NCBI GenBank assembly: GCA_900404475.1
Contig: OUQQ01000668.1
Coordinates: forward strand, 1 to 10,513
Origin: Spongospora subterranea
Taxonomy: Eukaryota > Endomyxa > Phytomyxea > Plasmodiophorida > Plasmodiophoridae
Direction: 5' to 3'
Length of the DNA: 10,513 nucleotides
The notes beneath the pieces were generated by a model, which saw only the letters and a list, made by a program, of their open reading frames with translations, had not been told where the DNA came from and did no database searches. Positions 1-7,677 of the stretch are shown here, in pieces. How positions within the stretch are numbered: position 1 is the stretch's first letter; each line of letters begins with the position of its first letter. A program made the position numbers and the translations under genes.

Positions 1-188
1 TGTTCTGGTCGGCAGATGACATAGGCCATGATAACTGCCGAGCCGCACGCAAGGACACCCAACCACCATATCCACGGGCGAGTTTTATCTTGATAATCAA
101 CATTGTTTTTACGATGGTGCCAGCGCTGCTCATTATCCTTCCTATATTGTGATCGGTTATTGGTGTTGATATGAGAATGACCCCCCAT
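1..188 (-). CDS. N-terminal part of a small single-pass membrane protein (runs off left edge)
   Basis: An ATG on the minus strand at 188-186 opens a frame of 62 codons that stays open to the left edge, so only the N-terminus is present. The first 38 residues are polar and rich in His, Asn, Arg and Lys, beginning MGGHSHINTNNRSQY. They are followed by a hydrophobic stretch, WIWWLGVLACGSAVIMAYVI (about residues 39-58), which looks like one transmembrane helix, then Cys-Arg-Pro. A short polar N-terminus with an early helix would fit a small organelle-membrane or type II protein, and some respiratory complex accessory subunits look similar. I do not recognise the family. Evidence is the open frame, the ATG and the helix; 62 codons is short enough that chance is possible. 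An intron could lie nearby. Confidence 0.5.
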   Translation of the reverse strand, partial: MGGHSHINTNNRSQYRKDNEQRWHHRKNNVDYQDKTRPWIWWLGVLACGSAVIMAYVICRPE

Positions 189-257
189 GACGATAATGAG
201 GTTATGCCCCAAGTTATCACTGGGGCTATAGAGGTGTCCTAGCGTGCGGCTCGGCTG
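35..257. repeat. 25-bp inverted repeat, arms 35-59 and 233-257
   Basis: The 25 bases at 35-59 match the reverse complement of 233-257 at 23 positions; the core of 14 bases (37-50 and 242-255) is perfect. The left arm lies within the membrane-segment codons of the minus-strand gene at 1-188. The right arm lies 45 bp upstream of that gene's ATG. Read in the matching frame, both arms encode GVLACGSA followed by Val. The two differences (36 versus 256, and 51 versus 241) both fall on third codon positions and are silent. The arms are 173 bp apart, too far for a simple terminator hairpin. A small inverted duplication is the simplest explanation. Confidence 0.75.
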
Positions 258-276
258 TGGGGTGTAACAAGTACAA

Positions 277-329
277 GTAACACGTGTACTCTGGAAAAAC
301 AGAGTTTCGAAATGTTGTAACACGTGTTA
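277..329. promoter_or_regulatory. Twin CACGTG-centred palindromic motifs between divergent frames
   Basis: The 11-mer GTAACACGTGT occurs at 277-287 and again at 317-327, exactly 40 bp apart. The second copy sits in a perfect 12-bp palindrome, TAACACGTGTTA, at 318-329. CACGTG is the classic E-box/G-box core bound by bHLH and bZIP factors in many eukaryotes. The pair lies upstream of the minus-strand start at 188, which fits promoter elements. Binding is inference; the repeated motif is visible directly. Confidence 0.45.
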
Positions 330-330
330 G

Positions 331-632
331 GGTCCCGCACCATCGAACATCAATCATTACTTCATTACGGGGTGTCATCGTTGACGATCCCAGGAATTCA
401 ACATGAGCTCTTGATCTGGTCCGCGGGCTCGGAGCGAGACGCTATTCCCGCCGCCAATAACTACCAGGCTCGCCATGATTCATATTCTCCACTATATTAC
501 GAGCCGAGCACCAAACAATTCTTGATTCGTATTTTGGCAGTGCAGAAAGTCGCCAACGGTCCGTCCATAAATGCAACAGAAGCTGTACTATTGCCGCAAC
601 GGAATGGTGAACAATACACTTTAAGCCTGTAG
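331..632 (+). CDS. Possible coding exon, C-terminal end of an unknown protein
   Basis: This frame is open from just after a stop at 318-320 to a TAG at 630-632, about 100 codons, with no internal ATG. If it is real it must be a downstream exon. A possible acceptor AG at 329-330 precedes it, and a phase-compatible donor (GTAACA) is at 264. That arrangement would join it to a short open frame starting near 200 that includes the right arm of the inverted repeat. The translated text has reasonable composition (for example SPLYYEPSTKQFLIRILAV) but no motif I recognise. The opposite strand also has a 69-codon frame at 442-651, which looks less protein-like. Chance openness is a real possibility. 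Confidence 0.25.
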
Positions 633-746
633 TGTAAGAAGCTTGATTCATAGTGCTAAATTAGTTGAAGATGCTTCAATTTTCAGTAATGGGCTATATT
701 TCACTAGCGCTCAATAACTGGCTTAATCTGATCGTTGTACTCGGGT

Positions 747-1499
747 TCATATTCTTCGAATGACTTTATCAAAGATGACTGCATCAAATGAGATCTTATC
801 AGATTTCGTGTGTCGTGGTTTTCCGACGGGCGAAACTTGAATCAACACCCTAGGTGCTCCCTTGAGTTTTGATTGCTTGGGTAAATGTGGCCTATTCCTG
901 TCTGCTTGCTCCTTCTGTTCATACACGAATACCCCGCGTCCTTGAGGGCGAACCTCTTCCCCTAACCTATATTCGGTCTTTCCATCAAACAATGAGAAGA
1001 ACCGTCCACCAACAACCCCAACAATCTTATAATAATATTGGCTAACGGTACTCTCCACTGTCTTCTTGCGAATGTTTCCGATATCGTCCTGTGCTGATTT
1101 CAATTGAATGGATTTCGAATCACGAGTGCCTTTGGTCATTATCAGCGAGGTGATCAGTTCAGTTTCGACGCGAGCACGATATAATATCGATTGAAGCCAT
1201 TCCCGGTGACCTGGCTTTGACGACTCGGGAACGTCCATGTTCACGAGTGATTCGATGGCCGCCCATCGTTTGGCCAGGCTATCATGCAAACCCCGCCAAC
1301 TAATCTGGTTCCTGACGAAATCAGCGATTCGGTCCACGTCGCCGACCAAAATCAAATCAGACAGTTGACTCCGAAATCGCCATCCGCCCTTATCGCTCTC
1401 CATTGTGTGTTGGCAATCAGGATATTGGGATTCAGCAAGGTCGTACCCTCGATATTGTGGGATCGTTTTGCGGAATGAATCCAGTTGATGTCCCGACAT
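747..1499 (-). CDS. Hypothetical 250-residue protein with a compact C-terminal domain
   Basis: The minus-strand frame is open from 1544 to a TGA at 749-747. The first ATG is at 1499-1497 and gives 250 residues beginning MSGHQLDSFRKT. I do not recognise the family. The N-terminal half (to about residue 150) is mixed and probably helical, with a segment around 45-70 (SQLSDLILVGDVDRIADFV) that resembles a single helix-loop-helix repeat. Residues about 153-250 look like a compact beta-rich domain: YYYKIVGVVGGRFFSLFDG, then TEYRLGEEV, a Gly-rich turn and GVFVYEQKEQA, ending FDAVIFDKVIRRI. The pattern of a Tyr-Lys-Ile-Val strand, Phe-Asp-Gly, Glu-Tyr-x-Leu-Gly and a later Val-Tyr strand is distinctive and is a good search query. 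No signal peptide or membrane segment is seen. It is divergent from the gene at 1562, with 62 bp between the start codons. Confidence 0.65.
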   Translation of the reverse strand: MSGHQLDSFRKTIPQYRGYDLAESQYPDCQHTMESDKGGWRFRSQLSDLILVGDVDRIADFVRNQISWRGLHDSLAKRWAAIESLVNMDVPESSKPGHREWLQSILYRARVETELITSLIMTKGTRDSKSIQLKSAQDDIGNIRKKTVESTVSQYYYKIVGVVGGRFFSLFDGKTEYRLGEEVRPQGRGVFVYEQKEQADRNRPHLPKQSKLKGAPRVLIQVSPVGKPRHTKSDKISFDAVIFDKVIRRI

Positions 1500-1561
1500 T
1501 GAACACAAAACAGCAACACAGTTTCGTGGAAACGCTGTCGGGCATTAGTGAATAATAGCAA
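1500..1561. promoter_or_regulatory. Compact bidirectional promoter region with a central palindrome
   Basis: Only 62 bases separate the minus-strand ATG at 1499 from the plus-strand ATG at 1562, so both genes must share this region or use promoter sequence inside each other. A perfect inverted repeat, GTTTC-GTG-GAAAC, lies at 1521-1533. Its centre (1527) is within 4 bp of the midpoint between the two start codons. No TATA box is evident. An in-frame TAG at 1556-1558 supports 1562 as the start of the plus gene. Promoter function is inference from geometry. Confidence 0.5.
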
Positions 1562-3676
1562 ATGAGCGTTGACCAATCGGGGCACAATGATGTGATCTTG
1601 GTTGCAGGATTACACGAGACGGTTTCGACAAGGAAATGGCTCCCGCCACTCAAACTGAAAGAATTCCGATTGAATATGGCTGATATTCGCAAATCCCATG
1701 TTCTTGTGAACATGTTTAGACCCGGTCTGGGATATCGTCGTGTGTTGATCATCGCCAATTGCCTATAACGATGCTGTTAAGGTGGATTCACCGAAGGGAT
1801 CGAGAGGCGCGCCGTCTTCCCGACATTATCGGCCAATGCGCTTTCGTTCATCGTTCAGTATCTTCAAGGGCGACCTTCAGATCCACCGGATCTTCTCATG
1901 GCGTGTGAGCTGCTCTTAGTCGGGGAATATTTTCAGATTGTTCCTTTCCAGCGATTCTGCTCGAAATCCATTGCTAAGCAGTTTTTCAGGTTACGATCAT
2001 TCGGTTTATTACCAGATCATCTAACGCGAATGATATTACGAGAACTGGACACTCTTCACCTGTGTATGGCCGAGCAGATCTTGATCCGGGAAAGGCGAGT
2101 CGGGGGATTCGATATGCAATCGCTCTGGTGCCGAATGTTCAAGAACCGCTTCCCGAAAACCATCCTTGATCACGTTGACCCGAAATCGTATCTGGTTCAG
2201 CATTATATCGACCAGTCCATATCGCTTTATCAAAACAAGGCGTCGTCGGACGGCGCTGAGTTGAAGGAGGGTTCACGGTTGGGTGGATTCTGGGAGAACA
2301 TCTCGCTCATGGCGCCATATGTGCTCAGATTAACATTGAGAAATCCAACACTGAACGAGGCGACCCTCTACTCAATCGTGGTCAGACTCGGCGCCGCGTC
2401 GGAACTGCACCTCGAGATGAACCAGCTCGGGCCGTCGTCCGGCAAATCCATAGCCAGAGCTGTTCGACACCATTCCACCAGGGTGTTGACCGAACTCGAC
2501 CTGGCCGATTGCCAGATAACGGCGATCGGCCTCAGAGCGATCGCCAGTAGTTTGTTGCAGAAACCGCCAAGATTGGCGCCAATCTCAACCGCATCTTCAA
2601 CGGGTGACGACAAATCCCCAGTTCTTCACCTGTTCATCAGTTCTAATCCGATCGGCGACGCCTTTCTCTTTGAGTTGTCCAATCACGTGTTGACGGTCAC
2701 TTCCTTGAACATATCGAACAACAATATCGGTGAGAGAGGCGCTGAAGCCTTGGCGATGGTCATCACCAATATGCGATCCCTCAAGCGCCTATTCGCCAAT
2801 GGCTGTGACCTGGGAGGGGATGGCGTCATCTCTCTTGTTCAGGCCCTAATCCGTTCACGGCGACAGCTATCGCATTTGGCGATCGCCGCCAATATCGTCC
2901 AAACGGACCGATCCGATATCGGCCATGATCTCCATATCCTCCTCAACACCTGCTCAACTTTAGAGTATCTCGATATTGGCGGGAACAAGCTCAGGACCAA
3001 GAACTTGCTGAAAATCGGCCTGGCTATACGATCGGCAGTGAACCTGAGAGTATTGTGTTTGGGATCGGTTCATCTCGAACGAGCTATACAGACGTTGGGT
3101 TTAGGGTGTCAATACTGTCGAACTTTATCGTCATTGATTATAGCCGATTCCTGTTTATCACCACAGGCTATGGTATTTGTCGCCTCCATCATAGCGTATA
3201 CCCCAAACCTTAGCGCCATCGACATCTCTGGCAACGACATTGACGGGAACGCGTCCGAGGTGCTGGCGTCGGCACTCGGCCAGACGACGACACTATCCTC
3301 TTTGACGATCAACGGTAGTTCAGGGGCTATTCTGAGTTCTGGATCAGCGATCAACATAATCAACGGTTTATCTCGTTCCGTTTCCATACAGAAGCTTTCG
3401 CTCTCTGGTCATTCTTTCGGCAATCCCGAATGCGTTGCTGTAATTCATTTGATCAGCTCGTGTCGATCGCTGCAATATGTCAATCTTGCCGGCAACCGAT
3501 TGTCAGACCATGGCCTTGAACAGATTGCCGCGTTCCTCAGCGATCATCTCAATCCCAACACCAGGGAAGTCACATTGGATTTCCGACAGAACGGGTTAAC
3601 GATCGATTCGAGGATCACTGGGAATACTGTTAAATCCAGGTGCCCAAATGTGATCATTATAGACGGTTCAGTGTAA
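1562..3676 (+). CDS. Elongin C/BTB-like + Elongin A-like + LRR fusion protein, two exons
   Basis: Best model: exon 1 at 1562-1724 and exon 2 at 1782-3676, giving 685 residues; a donor at 1740 would give 690. Residues about 11-125 read as an SKP1/BTB/Elongin C fold. KEFRLNMADIRKSHVLVNMF followed by RPGGFTEG lines up with the Elongin C hairpin, the 'S..ik.ML' helix and the 'F.E' turn. FPTLSANALSFIVQYL and LLMACELLLVGEYFQI fit its later helices. Residues about 126-200 match the Elongin A pattern: LPDHLTRMILREL, a Glu-Gln-Ile helix, then LW (169-170), RFP (177-179) and a DPKSYLVQHYIDQ tail. From about 233 to 650 run ribonuclease-inhibitor-type LRRs, for example LTELDLADCQITAIGLRAIA, LNISNNNIGERGAEALA, LEYLDIGGNKLRT and LQYVNLAGNRLSDHGLEQIA. 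Elongin C and A normally form a cullin-RING ligase adaptor, so an E3 substrate-receptor role is inferred. Two TAA codons at 1766 and 1778 are explained by the intron; a broken gene is the alternative. Confidence 0.75.
1725..1781 (+). other. Putative intron of the Elongin/LRR fusion gene
   Basis: Exons on both sides are in the same register and encode two halves of one BTB/Elongin C-like fold, but the sequence between holds two in-frame TAA codons. The acceptor is AG at 1780-1781. The frame requires a phase-1 donor; GT at 1725, 1737 or 1740 qualifies. Donor 1725 (GTCTGG, 57-bp intron) gives MFRPGGFTEG, which best fits Elongin C spacing. Donor 1740 (GTGTGT, 42-bp intron) is nearer the usual donor sequence and adds five residues (LGYRR). 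CTATAAC at 1763-1769 could serve as a branch site. Confidence 0.55.
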
Positions 3677-4132
3677 AGTAGGGAATTGGCCCCAGGTCCC
3701 CTCAATCAGATTTATATTGTGGTTTACACTCCGTTTGTGGGTTCATCTCAAGAATCGCATTTTCTTCCATATTTGCTAGAGCCTGCCTATCGATGATGAG
3801 ATGTGGTTATATGCGACTAAATGTAGGATATGATCTCCACCAACAACACCAATCAAGACCAAACTCATAACAGAACACCACGTCGTGATTGGGTTGTTAA
3901 GGGCCATTAACATATGAACTTAGTCGCTCGTTCCTATTTCATTCAATACCGTCAATTCATCAAATATTGCTCTGGATTGATATCTCGACATGTTCAAGGA
4001 CATGATATGGCGTTATATTTCGCCTGACCTGATCCTAATGCCGATCCCGATCGGTCCCTGTCGATCATCTGTACGAGCGGTATCCGCTCCCGATCCCTTG
4101 CCTTCGCATTTCCAACCCACGGGTCATCAAAT
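3677..4132. other. Intergenic region between two tandem LRR genes
   Basis: No convincing gene is seen in these 456 bases. It should hold the 3' UTR of the upstream gene and the promoter and 5' UTR of the next. There is no AATAAA. A 6-bp hairpin, GAGCGG-TAT-CCGCTC, lies at 4075-4089, about 45 bp before the next start. The frame of the downstream gene is open back to a TGA at 4025-4027 but has no ATG before 4133. An ATG at 3990 opens another frame that merely overlaps the next gene's first exon. An upstream non-coding or short coding exon cannot be excluded. Confidence 0.6.
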
Positions 4133-7100
4133 ATGCCAATCACCCTATCGCCATCCGATCCTTTCCCTTTGTTATCCCATCCCGAGATCACCCCTTCCCC
4201 CTCCTCGTCGTCCTACTCCCATCTCTTCACCTCCTGCCAATTGTCCCATCATGGTCTCCCCGACATCGCCCCGTTATCCCCATATCCCGATCTACAATTT
4301 GTCGATATATCGTATAATCATATAGACTCATTATCCCCATTATCATCATCACAGCACCTTCGTTATCTCAACGCCTCCCACAACCATTTATCCTCTTTCC
4401 TCGACGTCCCATCCGAATCTGATCGTTATCCCCGACTATTAACCCATGTTGACCTATCTCATAATCGTATTCATTATCTCGATAATCAACTTCACCGATT
4501 TCAGTATATCTCTCACCTTAATATCGGGTCGAATCGAATCGCGTCTCTAACGCCGTTATCTGTCCTGGTCAATCTCGAACTTCTCGACGCGTCCAACAAC
4601 GATCTAATCGATATCGATGGGGTCTATGGTCTGCCGTTATTGGTCGACCTCTATCTCTCCGATAATCGGATCGGCTCGCTATCGCCATCGGCTGGCGCCG
4701 CCCAGCGACCAGAGCAGCTCGTCACTCCATCGCTGCGATATCTCGATCTGTCCAACAATCGGATCGACTCGCTCCATGCCTCGGTCTCCTTCTATTTTCC
4801 CAATGTTTCCGTCCTGAATCTGACCGGGAATCGCATCGGATCGATGGGCGGTATCGGCCATCTATCGGATCTGTTGATGTTGAGGGACCTCAATCTGCTG
4901 TCGAATCCGATCATGGCTGATCCCGAGTTGCTCAGCGAACTCCTGTTTGTTCTTCCCGATCTGCAGCTGTTCAATCGAGCCCACATCACGTCGGAACAGG
5001 TCCTGCAGAGTGAGATTGACCATGGACAGCATTCCCATTCCTACGAGGGAATCCGATTATATCACGAATCGGGAACGCCAAGCGGATTCCCATCCGATTC
5101 CCAGATCGACCAATACTGGATGGAATGCGCATCTGGATTGTTCCTATCGCCCTGGGAAAAATTCCTATCGCAATCACGATCGCAACAGTCGTCATCGATG
5201 GCGCTGAACGGTATTCACATTGGGATGGTCGGAGTCGGGTCGGTGGCGAACGCGATCGTTGATCGGGCCGATATTGTGTCGATCAATCTCGATCATGGGC
5301 TATATCCAGGTCGTTGGTCATCGACCTGTTTGGCGGCAGGATTCCGGGATCTGCCAACATTGCATCTGGAGAGTTTGTCGCTGTCGGACTGCCATCTCGA
5401 CCATAATGACGCGGTCGCAATTGCGAAGGTGGTGTCAGATTCACCCAGGCTCAGACACCTTTATCTGGGGCACAATCAACTGGCGAACAATATTAAGCAA
5501 AATATCGAGGATGGGCGAGAGATCAATGTAAGAAAAACGCCATGAGAACACGTTACACATTTACTGGCAATGTAGAGAGTTTCTGCACTATTCATTGCTG
5601 TTTGTGATTTATTTGCCAGAGCCTCTTTATCAATTCATGGATGATGCACTGTTGTTGAGGATATTGGTGTGTTTTCAGGTTGGCGATTTCCCTGGTCTCA
5701 AATCCCTGATCAAGGCGATATGTGGATCGTCTTCGTTAGAGGTTGTGGATCTATCCGATAATGGTATCGGATCCAGCCCTGATATATCCTCCCTATTATC
5801 CTCTCTATTTCAACCCCCATCTCATCTAACACATCTCAATCTGTCACGAAACTTCATCGGGTCATGTCGTTCCTTGTTCATGAGCATGTCCCAGACCCGT
5901 TCGATCGCCAATATAACTCTGTCGTCGTGTCGTTTATCGTCAGATATCGACCTCGTCTCGATTCAATATCTGTTCAGGAGTATCTCTTTGAACCCGATCA
6001 TCACCGCAATTGATGTATCAAATAACATTATCGGCGACCAAGGATGTGAAGCGATTTCCCAGTATCCAGCACCGCATCTTGCCAAGATATCGCTGAGGAA
6101 TTGTGGTTTCGGCGATCCCGGTTTGAATTCGATAGGGCGGTGGATTCCCAATATGACGTCGTTGGTTGATATCGATATCTCTCATAACACTGGACCTTGT
6201 TCGTTATCATTATCCTCGTTTATCACCAGATTATATGAGTTACCCATTATTCGCCGCCTAGATCTCACTCAATGTCGTAATCAGGAATCAGTGTTGGACC
6301 ATTATTGTCACTTACCCGGTTCTGGGTCCTTTCCTGATTGTCTCCTATCATGTCCTCCTAATGATATGGCCTCTCTGACCCGTATATCTGGCGACGCCTT
6401 GCTCACCCTCTCGTCGTCGTCTACAACCCATATCGACTTGGCTAATCACCGCTTTGCCCCAGAACATCAACAAACCATCTTATCGTCAATCATCGCCATC
6501 AAATCACTTCAAACCCTCAACCTCCACAACTGCAATCTCTCATCAGACGTCCTCGCCCTGATCATATCATCTCCTCGTCTGGAATCCGTCAATATTGGCG
6601 GTCTCCAGTCCCCTTGGCCATCCTCCAATCCATCTCTCACCCATATCTCCCTATTGGATCTTTCTGGTGCCCGCTTGCCCCATCTCGCCGAGGGCCTGGC
6701 TCTGTCAATTGCCGGCGGCTCATCGCTAAGGGAATTGTGTCTACATGGCGCTCGTCTTGGGTCTGATCAGGCCATCCGGAACCTCCTGGAATCTCTCACC
6801 CAGTTACACTCGTTGGTGCTGTCAGATTGTGCCCTTAATGATAGCAACATAGAGGATCTGGTCGCACTCCTACCCACGACAATGACGAAGATGATTACGT
6901 TGGATCTATCGTCGAATCTCATTGATCACGATTCGATGAGATTGATTGCGGCTGTTTTTGCCAATAACTTGTATGACAATCTTTCTGGGCAATTTTTTGA
7001 TTGATGTTTTTACGAACCAAAGTATGATTCGAGTGTTGCACTTTTATTATGGGTCAATTCGACTGATCTGACAACCTGTTCTCGTGTAGGACTCATATAC

Positions 7101-7542
7101 AGCGGTTGCGATTACCAGGTTTGTGTCGATTCACCTTGCAGCAGATAGATACAGACCGGTTCGACGGCGGTCGCGACTTCCTTGATTTATTCGATAGTGT
7201 CATCTCCGACAACACATATCTAATCGAATTGGACGCGTCTGACGTTGTGACGACCCCGTTATCGTTAGATCAGGTGAAAGAATACGGATTACGATCTGCT
7301 AAAACTTATGTTTCTCATTTCTGAGACAGAGAATTCGATTAAAAGACTGCTTAGTGCAGAATCAAGCGAGTCGATTATCGAGTTTGATGAGCGGATTAGG
7401 GCAGGGTTGTGCTGAACAGTCGGAACCTGATGATAGCATTAGCAATAGTATCGCGGCCTGCCTGGCAAGCAACAGGCTTCATGACGGCATCGTTGCGGAT
7501 CTATGTCCTTGGGATCGCATTGCTCGTGTTTCATCATCATAA
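4133..7542 (+). CDS. Large LRR protein joining SDS22-type and RNI-type arrays, four exons
   Basis: Model: exons 4133-5527, 5679-6970, 7090-7273 and 7360-7542, about 1017 residues. The first in-frame ATG is 4133. Residues 54-260 hold about nine SDS22-type LRRs of 22 residues or slightly longer (LQFVDISYNHIDSL, LRYLNASHNHLSSF, LTHVDLSHNRIHYL, ISHLNIGSNRIASL, LVDLYLSDNRIGSL, LRYLDLSNNRIDSL). They end in LRDLNLLSNPI followed by an 'LLFVLPDLQLFNRAHITSEQ' segment, the usual C-terminal cap of this class. A Ser/Gln-rich linker (about 270-350) follows. From about 395 there are ribonuclease-inhibitor-type repeats of 28 or so residues through exons 2-3 (LEVVDLSDNGIGSS, LTHLNLSRNFIGSC, ITAIDVSNNIIGDQ, ITLDLSSNLIDHDS). 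Exon 4 ends with a Leu-Ala-Ser-Asn-Arg-Leu cap-like segment. It is Ser-rich, with no signal peptide or membrane helix in this frame. It is probably an intracellular protein-binding scaffold; the partner is unknown. Confidence 0.8.
4664..4773 (+). repeat. Near-identical LRR-coding DNA segments 93 bp apart
   Basis: Seventeen bases at 4664-4680 recur at 4757-4773 with one difference (AATCGGATCG then G or A, then CTCGCT). They encode the Asn-Arg-Ile-(Gly/Asp)-Ser-Leu core of two LRRs 31 codons apart. This suggests recent repeat duplication or gene conversion within the array, or strong codon constraint on the same core motif. Confidence 0.6.
5528..5678 (+). other. Intron 1 of the large LRR gene (151 bp)
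   Basis: The donor is AAT|GTAAGA and the acceptor is GTTTTCAG|GTT, both close to the general eukaryotic consensus. Exon 1 ends after a whole codon and exon 2 begins with a whole codon, so the join is phase 0 and in frame. Without it the LRR frame stops at 5543-5545. The frame of exon 2 is open upstream only by chance. LRR text continues on both sides (LRHLYLGHNQLANN before, LEVVDLSDNGIGSS after). Confidence 0.85.
6971..7089 (+). other. Intron 2 of the large LRR gene (119 bp)
   Basis: The donor is AACTT|GTATGA and the acceptor is TCTCGTGTAG|GACT. Exon 2 leaves two bases (TT) and exon 3 supplies G, giving Leu, so the phase matches. Without removal the frame ends at 7002-7004. The joined text reads IAAVFANNL then THIQRLRLPGL, a normal LRR spacing. 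The interior is T-rich near 6990-7010. Confidence 0.8.
7274..7359 (+). other. Possible intron 3 of the large LRR gene (86 bp)
   Basis: The donor is GATCAG|GTGAAA and the acceptor is TAGTGCAG|AATC, phase 0 on both sides. CTGCTAAAAC near 7297-7306 could contain a branch site. Splicing adds 60 residues (to 7542) including SIAACLASNRLHDG, which resembles the final cap of ribonuclease-inhibitor-type proteins. If unspliced, the protein ends at the TGA at 7322-7324 after VKEYGLRSAKTYVSHF. The polypyrimidine tract is weak, so retention or alternative use is possible. Confidence 0.5.
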
Positions 7543-7677
7543 AATAGGAGTATCGATTACCAAACAATTGCAGGACAACAACAAAAATATGTAGGAAAAT
7601 TTCACATGCTTTGCTCAGGTGAACGGCTGGGAACTTTTGAATTTAGTTATAGCGTGTTTAGTTATAACTCTTTCCAG
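7543..7677. other. Short convergent intergenic region
   Basis: These 135 bases lie between the ends of two convergent genes and should hold both 3' UTRs. TTTAGTTATA is directly repeated at 7642-7651 and 7657-7666. A perfect 10-bp palindrome, AGTTATAACT, is at 7660-7669, just past the stop of the minus-strand gene. No AATAAA is present on either strand. Confidence 0.5.

Noticed and set aside
442..651. Minus-strand 69-codon frame
   Set aside because: No family resemblance, and it lies opposite another open frame of similar quality; kept out for lack of support.
1284..1758. Several 64-108 codon frames on both strands overlapping the two divergent genes
   Set aside because: They are shifted readings of the genes at 747-1499 and 1562-3676, with poor composition and no motif.
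4075..4089. 6-bp hairpin GAGCGG-TAT-CCGCTC
   Set aside because: Short enough to occur by chance and not followed by a T-run; not called as a terminator or regulatory site.
3990..4325. Plus-strand 111-codon frame from the ATG at 3990
   Set aside because: It overlaps exon 1 of the LRR gene in another frame; its Pro/Ser/Ile-rich text is the shifted reading of that C-rich sequence, with no motif.
4617..5531. Multiple short frames on both strands inside exon 1 of the large LRR gene
   Set aside because: Repetitive ATCG-rich LRR codons keep other frames open by chance; their Arg/Ser/Ile-rich products are artefacts.
7409..7594. Plus-strand frame with a hydrophobic run resembling a membrane helix
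   Set aside because: It overlaps the better-supported final exon of the LRR gene in another frame and has no consistent upstream junction; mentioned only as an alternative C-terminus.
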